From DATLGB01 sp038258425 (GTDB lineage: Bacteria > Actinomycetota > Thermoleophilia > Solirubrobacterales > Solirubrobacteraceae): DNA of 64,000 nucleotides. Shown here piece after piece: positions 1 to 8,334 of the stretch; positions within the stretch are counted from its first letter, which is position 1; every line of letters begins with the position of its first letter. The DNA lies in NCBI GenBank assembly GCA_038258425.1, contig JBBSPV010000015.1, positions 9,988 to 73,987 of the forward strand, in the 5' to 3' direction. The notes below the pieces were generated by a model. The model was not told the DNA's origin and did not search any database. It was given only the letters and a program-made list of their open reading frames with translations. Made by a program: the position numbers and the translations under genes.

Positions 1-390
1 CAGCCACTCGTCCACGAGCAGCTTGGCGAGCTCGGTGCCGACCACCCGGGCGCCCATGGTGAGCACCTGGCAGTCGTTGGAGAGCACGGAGCGCTGGACG
101 GAGTACGCGTCGTGGGCGACGGTCGCCCGTACGCCGGCGACCTTGTTGGCCGAGATCGCCATCCCGATGCCCGTGCCGCAGACGAGCAGCGCCCGGTCGA
201 AGCGGCCCTCGGCCACCCCCTCGGCCACGGCGAGGCCGACGTCCGGGTAGGTGCGCTGGTCGTCCGTGTCGGCCACCCCGAAGTCCTCGACGAGCTCGAC
301 CCGCTCGTCGTCGCGCAGGACCTCGGCGAGCGCGTCCTTGAGCGGCAGGCCGGCGTCGTCGCCGCCCACCGCGATCTTCCACCGGCTCAT
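1..390 (-). CDS. rpiB: RpiB/LacAB-family sugar-phosphate isomerase (D-erythrulose-4-phosphate isomerase type), partial
   Basis: Aldose-ketose isomerase of the RpiB fold; the C-terminus is cut off by the window edge (130 codons visible). Seen: an N-terminal GGDDAG stretch, the CGTGIG catalytic-loop motif with its Cys near residue 70, and a later SNDCQVLTMG segment. The usual RpiB motif at that last place is HNDANVL; the form seen here resembles EryI/DerI-type isomerases of tetritol pathways. The ATG at 390 overlaps the stop of the upstream kinase gene (ATGA), so the two are probably translationally coupled. Inferred reaction: D-erythrulose 4-phosphate to D-erythrose 4-phosphate. Plain ribose-5-phosphate isomerase activity remains possible. 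Confidence 0.85.
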   Translation of the reverse strand, partial: MSRWKIAVGGDDAGLPLKDALAEVLRDDERVELVEDFGVADTDDQRTYPDVGLAVAEGVAEGRFDRALLVCGTGIGMAISANKVAGVRATVAHDAYSVQRSVLSNDCQVLTMGARVVGTELAKLLVDEWL

Positions 391-2081
391 GCGAGCACCT
401 CGCTCACGGCGCTCAGGGAGGCGGCGAGCGAGACTGCGCCCGGGTCCTCGGTGCCCTTGCTGCGGTCGGCCTGGCGGGCGGCGCGACCCTTGCGCGGCGT
501 CATGTCCGCGGTGTCGCGGGCCGCCTGCTCGGCCGCCTCGGCGGCCTCGCGCCAGGCGTCCGCCGTGCTGCCGTCGGCACCGGCGAGCTCGTTGAGCTTC
601 GCCACGAACGGGTCGAGCGCGTCGATCAGCGTCTTGTCGCCCTTCTCGGAGGCCCCGAGCCGCAGCACGGCCTCCTGGGCCTTGGTCATCGCGGCCGCGA
701 GGTCGTCACCGTCGCCGAGCGCCGTGCCGATCGTCGTCAGCCCGCTGCCCCACAGCGCGCCGGCCGCCCCGCCGGCGGCGTCGGCGAACCCCATGCCCGC
801 CGCGCCGAGCACCGCCGCGGCGTCCGGCCCGGCGCTGCGCGCGGCCTCGAGCGCGCCGTCCATCCCGCGCGCCATGGTGATGCCATGGTCACCGTCGCCG
901 GCCACGGCGTCGAGCTCACCGAGCTTGGACTCGAGCTCGGAGAGGCGCTCGGCGATCGCCTCGATGGCCTGGCGCGCGGTCCTGCCGGTGTCGTCGAGGT
1001 CGGCCTCGTCGAAGTCCTCCGCCTCGTCCTCGGCCCCGGGTGAGCGGGCGAGCTCGCGCGGCTCGCCGTCCCAGTCGAGCTCCCCGGCGCGCGTGTAGCC
1101 GGGCGACTGCGCCGGCGTCGAGAGCAGCGACTCGAGCTCGTCGTCGGTCCACACGAGCGTCAGTGAGCAGCCGGCCATGTCCAGCGAGGTCACGAACTCC
1201 CCCACCTCGGGCTCCGTGAGCTGCACGCCGGCGTCCTGCAGGCGGGCCGCGACCGCGCCGTAGAGCACGAAGAGCTCCTCGTACTTCACCCGGCCCAGGC
1301 CGTTGACGAGGATCCGCGCCCGCTCGGCGCCGTCCGGGCGCTCCTCGAGCAGGCGCTCGACGAGCATGGCGGCCAGCTCGTCGGCGCTCAGCCGGTCGAC
1401 GGTGTCGATGCCCGACTCGCCGTGGATGCCGAGCCCGACCTCCATCTTGCCCGGCTCGACGCTGAACAGCGGCTCGTCCGCGCCCGGGAGGGTGCAGCCG
1501 TCGAAGCCGACGCCGAGCGTGCGCGTGCGCTCGTTCGCGTGCCGGGCCACCCGCTCGACCTCGTCGAGGGAGTCACCCCGCCAGGCGGCCGCCGCCGCCG
1601 CGCGGAAGACGAAGAAGCCGCCGGCGATGCCGCGCCGGTCGTCCTCGTCGCCGGCCTCGGCCGAGGCGACGTCGTCGGTGACCAGGACGATGCGCGCATC
1701 GATGCCGTCCTGCTCGCCGACCTGCTCGGCGGCCAGGCCGAAGTGCATGACGTCCCCGGCGTAGTTGCCGAACAGCATGAGCACGCCCGCCCCGCCGTCG
1801 ATCGCCCGGATCGTGCGCCGCGCCTGCTCGGCGGATGGGCTCGCGAAGATGTCGCCGCACGTCGCGCCGTCGGCCAGGCCCGGTCCGACGAGGCCGGCGA
1901 AGGCCGGGAAGTGGCCGGAGCCGCCGCCGACGATCGTCGCCACGCGGCCCTCCTGCGGCGCGGCCACGGAAGCGAGCGCCGCCGCCCCGGGGATCCGGCG
2001 CAACCAGCGCCCGTAGGCCGCGGCCAGTCCGTCGATGGCGTCGTCCTTGAACGACCGCTCGCTGTTGAACACATACGCCAC
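387..2081 (-). CDS. DhaK-DhaL fusion dihydroxyacetone/erythrulose kinase
   Basis: ATP-dependent kinase of the dihydroxyacetone-kinase family, about 564 residues with both domains on one chain. DhaK part (about 1-320): GGGSGH motif near 52-57 and GIHGESG containing His220, the residue that binds the ketose carbonyl covalently. DhaL part (about 365-564): GDGDHG at 395-400 for Mg-ATP. The GTG start at 2081 follows a purine-rich gaggaga; upstream in-frame starts lack a ribosome site. Its placement between an RpiB-type isomerase and an EltD-like dehydrogenase suggests an erythrulose kinase (DerK/LerK type of Mycobacterium smegmatis). Which erythrulose enantiomer it uses cannot be read from the sequence. 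Dihydroxyacetone is the alternative substrate. Confidence 0.88.
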   Translation of the reverse strand: MAYVFNSERSFKDDAIDGLAAAYGRWLRRIPGAAALASVAAPQEGRVATIVGGGSGHFPAFAGLVGPGLADGATCGDIFASPSAEQARRTIRAIDGGAGVLMLFGNYAGDVMHFGLAAEQVGEQDGIDARIVLVTDDVASAEAGDEDDRRGIAGGFFVFRAAAAAAWRGDSLDEVERVARHANERTRTLGVGFDGCTLPGADEPLFSVEPGKMEVGLGIHGESGIDTVDRLSADELAAMLVERLLEERPDGAERARILVNGLGRVKYEELFVLYGAVAARLQDAGVQLTEPEVGEFVTSLDMAGCSLTLVWTDDELESLLSTPAQSPGYTRAGELDWDGEPRELARSPGAEDEAEDFDEADLDDTGRTARQAIEAIAERLSELESKLGELDAVAGDGDHGITMARGMDGALEAARSAGPDAAAVLGAAGMGFADAAGGAAGALWGSGLTTIGTALGDGDDLAAAMTKAQEAVLRLGASEKGDKTLIDALDPFVAKLNELAGADGSTADAWREAAEAAEQAARDTADMTPRKGRAARQADRSKGTEDPGAVSLAASLSAVSEVLA

Positions 2082-2180
2082 TGAGGGTCTCCTCTCTTCC
2101 CGGGCACAGGCTGCCCGGATCCAATGGATTTCAACGCGAGCCACCGCCGCGGCTCGACCGGCCCGGCGCGGCGGACCGGC

Positions 2181-2450
2181 GGCGCCCTGGCGCCCGCCCT
2201 CTCGACCCTGCTCCGACGCGCCGGCCCGGCCCCGCAGACGGGCTGCTCGTCTCCTCAGGACGGACGGTCTACGAGGCCGCTCGGGCGCGGCTGCCCGCGC
2301 TGCCGGGCGTCCAGCCCGCGCCGCCGGTGGGCGGTCAGAACGAGCCGGAGGCCTGGCTGCTGTGGCGGCCGACGGTCCGCCGTCGGCGACGCGCGGCTGA
2401 TCAGCAGCGGTCCCCGGCCCGCGGCGGCAGGGGTCGCCGCCGCGGTCCGA
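2181..2450 (+). pseudogene. Decayed remnant of a SorC-family regulator
   Basis: The gap between the permease and kinase genes (2082-2529) has no intact gene. Translated in more than one frame on the plus strand, it matches the intact regulator at 7007-7957. One frame gives ALAPALSTLL, a shifted frame gives LLVSSGRTVYEA and then LPALPGVQ, GGQNEPEAW, and a third block gives GDARLI and GVAAA. The same blocks occur in the same order in the intact protein (LAPAVSTLL, LLVSSGRTVYEV, LPGVQ, GGQDEPEVW, GDERLM, GVAAG). The DNA-binding N-terminus and roughly 100 internal residues are missing, and frameshifts separate the blocks. It is therefore a relic of a second regulator copy. Confidence 0.75.
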
Positions 2451-2529
2451 CCGGGCGGGCGCCCGGGGCGTGAGGCCCCGAGCACCCGGCGCCGGCGGAG
2501 AGGTGGACCGCGGCGGCAGTTGGTGTCGG

Positions 2530-3813
2530 CTAGGCCCGCCCGGAGGAGGCGCGCGACCGGCGCGCGATCGAGTCGAGGCCCACCGCGAGCAGCAGCACGG
2601 CGCCCGTGACCATGAACCGGTAGGAGGAGCCGAGGCTGAGCAGCGTCAGGCCGTTCGAGATGGACTGGATGACGAGGATGCCCAACAGGGCCGCGAAGGC
2701 CGAGCCGCGCCCGCCGAACAGGCTCGTCCCACCGATGACCGCGGCGGCGATCGCGTTGAGGTTCACGTCACCGGTGCCGCTGGACTGGTTGGCCGCCGCA
2801 AGCCGCGAGGCCGCGAGCACGCCACCCAGGGCGGCGAACGTCGAACACAGCACGAAGGCCGACATGTACACGCGCCGGACGTTGATGCCCGCTCGGCGCG
2901 CCGCCTCCGGATTGCCACCGACGGCGAACAGCGAGCGGCCGAACTTCGTCCGCGTCAGCACGTAGTTCATGACGAGCACGAGCGCGACGAAGAGGATGAA
3001 CATCCACCCCACCCCGCGCGAGCTGTTGATGTAGCTCACGAACAGCCCGGCGCCGACGAGCAGCACGATGCTCACGAGCCCGAGGGTCACGACGGACTGG
3101 CCGGACAGGCCGGCCGCCCGCCGCTCGCGCGCGCGCAGGTATCCCGTGACGAACAGCGCGACGGCGGCGACCACGACGAACACGTAGGCCAGCCACTCGG
3201 GCACGAACTGCAGCTGCGCGAACTTCACGAGCCCGGAGCCGAAGGGTAGGTTGACCGCGCCCTGGGACCCGAGGATCTCGAGCTGCACACCCAGGAAGGC
3301 GAGCAGGCCGGCGAGCGTGATGACGAAGGACGGCACCCCGATGCGGTTGTAGACGACGCCGTAGAAGAGCCCGATGCCGATGCCCATCACGAGGCAGGCG
3401 AGCACCGCCAGGATCGGCGACACGTTCTTGGTGACGAAGAGGACGGCGAGCAGCGCCGAGGACAGGCCGCTGACCGAGCCGACCGACAGGTCGATCTCGG
3501 CCACGAGCAGCACGCACACGATGCCGATCGCGATGACCCCGACGGGCACGGTCTCCAGCAGGAGGTTGGAGAGGTTCGCCGCGGAGAGGAAGATCGAGTT
3601 CAGCGACTGGAAGACGACGGCGATGACGATCAGCCCGAGGATCACCGGCAGCACGCCGAGGTCGCCGCTGCCGACGCGATCCTTGAGCGTGGCGAGCGCC
3701 CCGCTGAGCCCCGCGCCGCTGCGCAGCCGCTCGTCCTGGCGGTCCGCCGCGGCGGGAGCTGCCGTCGTGGCGTCGGCGGTGTCGGCGCTGTCGGCGGTGT
3801 CGGCGTCGGTCAT
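2530..3813 (-). CDS. Sugar ABC transporter permease (RbsC/XylH type)
   Basis: Inner-membrane permease of the carbohydrate-uptake-2 class, 427 residues. A hydrophilic Ala/Asp/Thr-rich N-terminus of about 50 residues is followed by ten or so hydrophobic segments. The family motif EIDLSVGSV lies in the N-terminal half, and an EAARRAGINV loop, typical of the ATPase-contacting region, lies in the C-terminal half. ATG at 3813 overlaps the ATPase stop (ATGA), so subunits are probably made in fixed ratio. It likely imports a polyol such as erythritol or threitol, given the neighbouring catabolic enzymes. The long reading frame extending upstream to 4329 is a shadow of the ATPase gene. Confidence 0.9.
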   Translation of the reverse strand: MTDADTADSADTADATTAAPAAADRQDERLRSGAGLSGALATLKDRVGSGDLGVLPVILGLIVIAVVFQSLNSIFLSAANLSNLLLETVPVGVIAIGIVCVLLVAEIDLSVGSVSGLSSALLAVLFVTKNVSPILAVLACLVMGIGIGLFYGVVYNRIGVPSFVITLAGLLAFLGVQLEILGSQGAVNLPFGSGLVKFAQLQFVPEWLAYVFVVVAAVALFVTGYLRARERRAAGLSGQSVVTLGLVSIVLLVGAGLFVSYINSSRGVGWMFILFVALVLVMNYVLTRTKFGRSLFAVGGNPEAARRAGINVRRVYMSAFVLCSTFAALGGVLAASRLAAANQSSGTGDVNLNAIAAAVIGGTSLFGGRGSAFAALLGILVIQSISNGLTLLSLGSSYRFMVTGAVLLLAVGLDSIARRSRASSGRA

Positions 3814-4637
3814 GTCCCCTCCTCCGTGTCGGTCGACTTCGCCTGCGTGCGCGCCGAGCGCTGCGACACCGCGTTGTCCGTCGCGCCGGTGATCGCCGCG
3901 ACGATCTCCTCCTGGCTGACGTCGGCGACCTTGAACACCCCGTTGTTGCGGCCCAGGCGCAGGACGACGACGTCGTCGGCCACGGCCTGCACGTCGGCCA
4001 TGTTGTGGCTGATCATGATCACCCCGTGGCCGCGCTCGCGCAGGCGCTCGATGAGGTTGAGCACCTCGGCCGTCTGCGCCACGCCGAGCGCCGCCGTCGG
4101 CTCGTCGAGCATGACGATCTTCGGGTCGCCGAGCAGCGAGCGGGCGATCGCCACGGTCTGACGCTGCCCGCCGGACAGCGACGCCACGGGGATGCGCACG
4201 GTCGGGATCTTGGCCGACAGCTCGCGCAGCAGCTCCCAGGAGCGCACCTCCATGGCGACCTCGTCCAGCCGCCCCGAGCGCAGCTCGTGGCCGAGGAACA
4301 GGTTCTCGACGACGTTGAGGTTCTCGCACAGCGCCAGATCCTGGTAGACCGTCGCGATGCCGAGCTCGTGGGCCGCGGCTGGATCGCTGACCTGCACCTG
4401 CTTGCCCTCGAAGGTGATGGTGCCCGACGTCGGCGCGTGGACACCGGCGAGGACCTTGACGAGCGTCGACTTGCCGGCGCCGTTGTCGCCGACGATGGCC
4501 ACGACATGGCCCTCGGCCACGTCGAGGTCGACGTCGGTGAGCGCGGCGACGGCGCCGAAGTTCTTGCTGACCCCCCGCAGGGACAGAATGCTGTCTGTCC
4601 CTGCGGGGCGCGACTCATGGGTTTCTGCGGTCGCCAT
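3810..4637 (-). CDS. Sugar ABC transporter ATP-binding protein (single domain)
   Basis: Cytoplasmic ATPase energising the adjacent permease, 275 residues. Seen: Walker A GDNGAGKST, signature LSGGQRQTVAIA, Walker B IVMLDEPTAAL and H-loop ISHNM. It has one nucleotide-binding domain, unlike the roughly 500-residue tandem RbsA type, so it should act as a homodimer (FrcA-like). The ATG at 4637 lies 2 nt beyond the binding-protein stop, and the 3' end overlaps the permease start. Both junctions indicate one operon. Confidence 0.92.
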   Translation of the reverse strand: MATAETHESRPAGTDSILSLRGVSKNFGAVAALTDVDLDVAEGHVVAIVGDNGAGKSTLVKVLAGVHAPTSGTITFEGKQVQVSDPAAAHELGIATVYQDLALCENLNVVENLFLGHELRSGRLDEVAMEVRSWELLRELSAKIPTVRIPVASLSGGQRQTVAIARSLLGDPKIVMLDEPTAALGVAQTAEVLNLIERLRERGHGVIMISHNMADVQAVADDVVVLRLGRNNGVFKVADVSQEEIVAAITGATDNAVSQRSARTQAKSTDTEEGT

Positions 4638-4639
4638 GG

Positions 4640-5728
4640 CTACTGGACCGAGATTCCGAGCTTCTTGCAGCCGGCCGCGTAGGCCTTCGTGCAGACCGCG
4701 GACGCCTTCTGCTCACCCGAGTCGATGATCGCCTTCTTGAGGTTCTCCTTCGTGACGACCGTCGGGGTGAACAGCTGCGACGGCGCCTTGAACAGCGTCG
4801 TCTGCGCCTTCGGCTTGTCGCCGGAGGCGAACTTGTAGGCGACCTCGGCCGCCGCGCTGGCCACGATCTTGATGGGCTTGGAGATGGTGTTGTACTGGTC
4901 GCCGTTGATGATCCGCTGCACGGCGGCGAGCTCCGCGTCGTTGCCGGTGACGGGCGGGACCGGCTTGACGCCGGCGGACTTGAACGCCGAGATCGCGCCC
5001 CCGCCCGTGCCGTCGTTGGCCGCCACGACGCCCGCGATCTGCCCGCGGAACTTCGTGATCTGGCCCGAGGTCCAGTCCTGGGCCTTCGGCGGCGCCCAGT
5101 CCGGCGTGTCGTACTCGGCCAGCAGCTTGTAGTCGGCCGGGTCGACCGCGGAGTGCACGCCCTTCTTGATCAGGCCCGCGGCAGCGTCCGTCGGGGAGCC
5201 GTTGATCTGCAGCAGACCGCCCTTGGCGTTGGTCTGCTTGAGGTGGTCGAGCAGCGACTGGGCGATGGAGGCGCCGATCTTCTCGTTGTTGAACGAGACG
5301 TAGTAGTCCGGCGGCGCCTTCGGGATCGGCCTGTCGTAGGCGATGACCGGGATGTTCTGGGACTTGGCCTTCTGGACCGTCGTCGCGGCCGCGGCCGAGT
5401 CGACCGGGTCGAGGACGATCGCCTTGACGCCCTGCGCCAGCGCCGAGTCGGCCTGCTGCTGCTGCTTGGCGGCGTCGGCGTCGGCGTTCTGGTAGAGCAC
5501 CGAGCAGCCCGAGCAGAGCTGCTTGAGCTTCTTCTTGAACAGCGGGGCGTCCTGCAGCTCGTAGCGCGTCGAGGCGTTGTCGGGCATGAGGAACGCGATC
5601 TTCGCGTTCTTGGCGCCGCCGCCGCCGCCGCCGGAGCCACCGCTGTCGGAGCCCCCGCAGCCAGTCAGCGCGGCCGCGGAGATGGCGGCCAGCGCGGTGG
5701 CCTGGGTCAAGAATCGAGCCTTGTGCAC
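4640..5728 (-). CDS. Sugar ABC transporter substrate-binding lipoprotein
   Basis: Periplasmic-binding-protein-like lipoprotein of the RbsB/XylF class, 362 residues. The N-terminus has a short basic region, a hydrophobic stretch and the lipobox LTGC, followed by a Gly/Ser-rich linker, as in lipid-anchored actinobacterial receptors. The mature part begins KIAFLMPDN and contains the IVLDPVDS and VIAYDRPI segments typical of the family. Starts at GTG 5728 preceded by ggagga. It lies 59 bp after the dehydrogenase gene and directly before the ATPase gene. Expected ligand is a tetritol, inferred from context only. Confidence 0.9.
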   Translation of the reverse strand: MHKARFLTQATALAAISAAALTGCGGSDSGGSGGGGGGAKNAKIAFLMPDNASTRYELQDAPLFKKKLKQLCSGCSVLYQNADADAAKQQQQADSALAQGVKAIVLDPVDSAAAATTVQKAKSQNIPVIAYDRPIPKAPPDYYVSFNNEKIGASIAQSLLDHLKQTNAKGGLLQINGSPTDAAAGLIKKGVHSAVDPADYKLLAEYDTPDWAPPKAQDWTSGQITKFRGQIAGVVAANDGTGGGAISAFKSAGVKPVPPVTGNDAELAAVQRIINGDQYNTISKPIKIVASAAAEVAYKFASGDKPKAQTTLFKAPSQLFTPTVVTKENLKKAIIDSGEQKASAVCTKAYAAGCKKLGISVQ

Positions 5729-5787
5729 TGCGTGTCCTCCAGGAGTCGTTCGACGAATGGGGTGAAGGGATGGGCGCCGCGGACCGG

Positions 5788-6864
5788 TCATTCCGGCATC
5801 AGCGAGACCTTGATCGAGCTCTTGCCGTCGGCGACGAGGTCGAGCCCGTCCTTGAACTCCGACAGGGGCAGCTGGTTCGTGCAGATCTCGTCCATGGGCA
5901 GCTGCCCGGACTCGATCATCGCCGTGGCGGCGGGCCAGCAGTGCGGCCCGAGGTGGGCGCCGCGGACGTCGAGCTCCTTGTCGTCGGAGATGATCGACCA
6001 GTCCACGCTGACGTCGTCGCCGAACACGGAGTACTCGACGAAGGTCCCGAGCTTGCGCAGCGCGTTGAGCCCCTGGACGACCGCGGACGGGTGGCCCGTG
6101 CCCTCGACGTAGACGTCGGCGCCGTACCCCTCGGTGAGGTCGGCGACGATGGCCTGGACGTCCTCCTCGGCGATGTTGACCACGACGTCGGCGCCGCACT
6201 TCTTCGCGAGCTCGAGCTTGTGCGGGATGGTGTCGAGCGCGACCACGTGGGCCGGGCCCTTGGCCTTGGCGCCGGCGACCATCCCGAGGCCGATGGGGCC
6301 GCAGCCGGCGACGAGGACGACGTCCTCGAAGGCGATCCCCGCGCGCTCGACCGCGTGCAGCGCGCACGAGAGCGGCTCCACGTAGGCGGCGTGGTGGGCC
6401 GGGATCTCCTTGGAGACCTTGTGGACGAGGGAGTCGGCCGGGTAGAGCATGTACCGCGCCATGGCGCCCGGGGTGCGGCGCTTGAAGCCATAGATGTCGT
6501 GCGGCGCGCACATCCAGTACTGACCACGCAGGCAGTAGCGGCACTTCCAGCAGGGGACGATCTGCTCCGAGGTGACCCGGTCGCCCTTGGCCACGTCCCA
6601 GCGCTTGGCGGCCTCGTCACCGATCTCGACGATCTCGCCGACGAACTCGTGGCCGGGGATGACCTCCGTCTCGGCCCAGGCGGGGCGCGAGTCGTCGCCC
6701 CAGAACTTCGCGGCGCCGTGGTAGCACTTGAGGTCGCTCGCACAGATGCCGCACGCCTCGACCTTGACCAGGGCGTCATTGGGCCCCGGCTCGGGCACCG
6801 GCACGTCTTCCATCCGATAGTCCTCCGGACCGTGGCAGACCACGGCCGGCATCGTTTCGGCCAT
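5788..6864 (-). CDS. eltD: Erythritol/L-threitol dehydrogenase-like zinc alcohol dehydrogenase
   Basis: Medium-chain Zn-dependent dehydrogenase, 358 residues. From memory the sequence is very close along its whole length to EltD of Mycobacterium smegmatis, sharing blocks such as CHGP, ICASDLKCYHGAAKFWGD and SIISDDKELDV. Visible ligands: catalytic zinc Cys41, His72, Glu73; structural zinc Cys105, Cys108, Cys111, Cys119; dinucleotide motif GCGPIG at 187-192. Expected reaction: NAD-dependent oxidation of erythritol to D-erythrulose or L-threitol to L-erythrulose. The ATG at 6864 has an aggagagga ribosome site. It is the first gene of the leftward operon, with a promoter at 6922-6950. Confidence 0.9.
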   Translation of the reverse strand: MAETMPAVVCHGPEDYRMEDVPVPEPGPNDALVKVEACGICASDLKCYHGAAKFWGDDSRPAWAETEVIPGHEFVGEIVEIGDEAAKRWDVAKGDRVTSEQIVPCWKCRYCLRGQYWMCAPHDIYGFKRRTPGAMARYMLYPADSLVHKVSKEIPAHHAAYVEPLSCALHAVERAGIAFEDVVLVAGCGPIGLGMVAGAKAKGPAHVVALDTIPHKLELAKKCGADVVVNIAEEDVQAIVADLTEGYGADVYVEGTGHPSAVVQGLNALRKLGTFVEYSVFGDDVSVDWSIISDDKELDVRGAHLGPHCWPAATAMIESGQLPMDEICTNQLPLSEFKDGLDLVADGKSSIKVSLMPE

Positions 6865-6921
6865 TCCTCTCCTCTCCCGTTCCTCTCCAGCGGAGGGCAC
6901 AGCGGTGCCCTCCCACAGCAG

Positions 6922-6950
6922 ACCGTACCCCTGTCTCGCACGAATGTCCA
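6922..6950 (-). promoter_or_regulatory. Probable sigma-70-type promoter of the tetritol operon
   Basis: Read leftward: -35 TGGACA (6950-6945), a 17-nt spacer, then -10 TACGGT (6927-6922). Predicted transcription starts near 6915, giving an untranslated leader of about 50 nt before eltD. The -35 box directly abuts the palindrome at 6951-6962. Confidence 0.55.
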
Positions 6951-6965
6951 GCACATTTGTGCACA
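6951..6965. promoter_or_regulatory. Candidate operator for the SorC-type regulator
   Basis: GCACATTTGTGC (6951-6962) is a perfect 5-bp inverted repeat around a 2-bp centre; it overlaps a second palindrome, TGTGCACA (6958-6965). It sits in the divergent region between eltD and the regulator gene, immediately upstream of the eltD -35 box. That position would suit an activator or a repressor touching RNA polymerase. Binding by the adjacent regulator is inference. Confidence 0.5.
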
Positions 6966-7006
6966 GCCCTTACGTTCGGGGCTCGACTACGCCAAGATGG
7001 CCCTCA

Positions 7007-7957
7007 GTGGCCGTCACGCCAGAGCGCACCCGGAAGTACTCCACCGCCCAGATGCACCGGGCGGCGACGCTGTACTACCTCGAGGATGCGACCCAGGGCG
7101 ACGTCGCGGTGCAGCTCGGCGTGAGCCGCGCGACGGTCAGCCGGCTGCTCGCCGAGGCGCGGCGGCTCGGCATCGTGCGCATCGACGTCGTCGCCCCGGT
7201 CGACGACGACCTGACCGAGCTCGCCGCGCGGGTCCGGGTCGCGCTCGGCCTCGACGCCGTCGAGCTCTCCGAACTTCCGGGGGAGGACGCGCCGGGCCTG
7301 GCGCTGGCCCCCGCGGTCTCCACCCTGCTGGCCGGCGTCGGCCTGCGCGCCGGCGACGCGCTGCTGGTCTCGTCCGGCCGCACGGTCTACGAGGTCGCCC
7401 AGGCCGAGCTGCCGCGGCTGCCGGGCGTGCAGCTCGCCCCGATGATCGGCGGCCAGGACGAGCCGGAGGTCTGGTACGCCTCGAACGAGATCACCCGCCA
7501 GGTCGCCGCCAAGGTCGGGGGTACGCCCGCATTCCTCTACGCGCCGGCCGTCCCGGGCGCGGAGCTGCACGCCCTGCTGCTGCGCGACCCGTCCATCCGC
7601 CGCGTCGTGGAGCTGTGGAGGCGCGCGCGCTCGGCGATCATGGGCGTCGGGGCGCCACCGCTGGCGCGCATGTCGCTGCCGGGCTTCGTGCCCCGCGACA
7701 CGCTGGCGCTGCGCGACGCGGTCGGCGACGTCGTCTCGCGCTTCTACGACCACGACGGGCGGCCCGTGCCCTTCGCGGGCGACGAGCGGCTCATGGCGGT
7801 CAGCTACGACGTGCTGCGCGCCGTCCCGGCCTGTATCGGCGTGGCCGCGGGCGCGGAGAAGGTGCCGGGGATCCTCGCCGGCGCCCGGGCGGGCTACTTC
7901 AACCAGCTCGCCACGGACCCGGTGACCGCGCGCGCGCTGCTGGCGGCGGCGGGCTAG
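7007..7957 (+). CDS. SorC/DeoR-type sugar-responsive transcriptional regulator
   Basis: About 316 residues in the SorC layout: an N-terminal helix-turn-helix (QGDVAVQLGVSRATVSRLL region, about residues 30-50) and a C-terminal phosphosugar-isomerase-like effector domain with LLVSSGRTVYEVA, GGQDEPEVW and GVAAGAEK segments. GTG at 7007 is chosen because it gives the usual family length; an upstream frame to 6905 would cross the operator. A possible promoter (TTACGT, 17 nt, CAAGAT at 6970-6998) would start transcription close to the GTG, so it may be leaderless. Likely controls the tetritol operon in response to a phosphorylated intermediate. Confidence 0.88.
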   Translation: MAVTPERTRKYSTAQMHRAATLYYLEDATQGDVAVQLGVSRATVSRLLAEARRLGIVRIDVVAPVDDDLTELAARVRVALGLDAVELSELPGEDAPGLALAPAVSTLLAGVGLRAGDALLVSSGRTVYEVAQAELPRLPGVQLAPMIGGQDEPEVWYASNEITRQVAAKVGGTPAFLYAPAVPGAELHALLLRDPSIRRVVELWRRARSAIMGVGAPPLARMSLPGFVPRDTLALRDAVGDVVSRFYDHDGRPVPFAGDERLMAVSYDVLRAVPACIGVAAGAEKVPGILAGARAGYFNQLATDPVTARALLAAAG

Positions 7958-7986
7958 CGGCGGGCGCCGGCGCGGACCGGCCCCGC

Positions 7987-8089
7987 GCGGGCCGGAGGCG
8001 GTCGGGCCGCGGGCCGGAGGCGGGCGGGCCGCGGGGCGGCAGCGGGCGGGCCGCGGGCCGGAGGCGGGCGGGCCGCGGAACGGCGGCGG
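7987..8089. repeat. GC-only tandem repeat, 22-bp period, about 4.7 copies
   Basis: Units run 7987-8008, 8009-8030, 8031-8052 and 8053-8074, with a partial unit to 8089. Units two and four are identical; unit one differs by one base and unit three by a few. The unit begins GCGGGCCGGAGGC. It starts 30 bp after the regulator stop codon. Confidence 0.85.
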
Positions 8090-8261
8090 AGAACGGGGGC
8101 GATCTGCGGCGGGGCCAGAGGCGGGCAGTCGTCGAGGAACCGCCTTCCACCCGCCTCTTGCCCGCGGCCGTCGCGGGCTCGCGTGAGCAACAGTCGGACA
8201 GGAGCCCGCAAACAGCCTTCCATCCGCCTTTCCCGGTCACGAGCGGGGCCCAGCCGAGCCC

Positions 8262-8301
8262 CAGTCGCCCGGCGGTCGCCCTGGCGGCCGACGCGCGACT
8301 G
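8262..8301. repeat. 40-bp imperfect palindrome, copy 1
   Basis: Begins CAGTCGCC and ends GCGCGACTG, with an inner GGTCGCC/GGCGGCC pairing around a CT centre. The outer arms CAGTCGC and GCGACTG are exact reverse complements. Copy 2 lies 33 bp further on in the same orientation. Confidence 0.7.
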
Positions 8302-8334
8302 ACGCACCGGTCACCCAAAGGGCAGCGCGGGCTT

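Noticed and set aside
2255..2485. 76-codon minus-strand frame between kinase and permease
   Set aside because: It is a shadow of the regulator relic and lacks a ribosome site.
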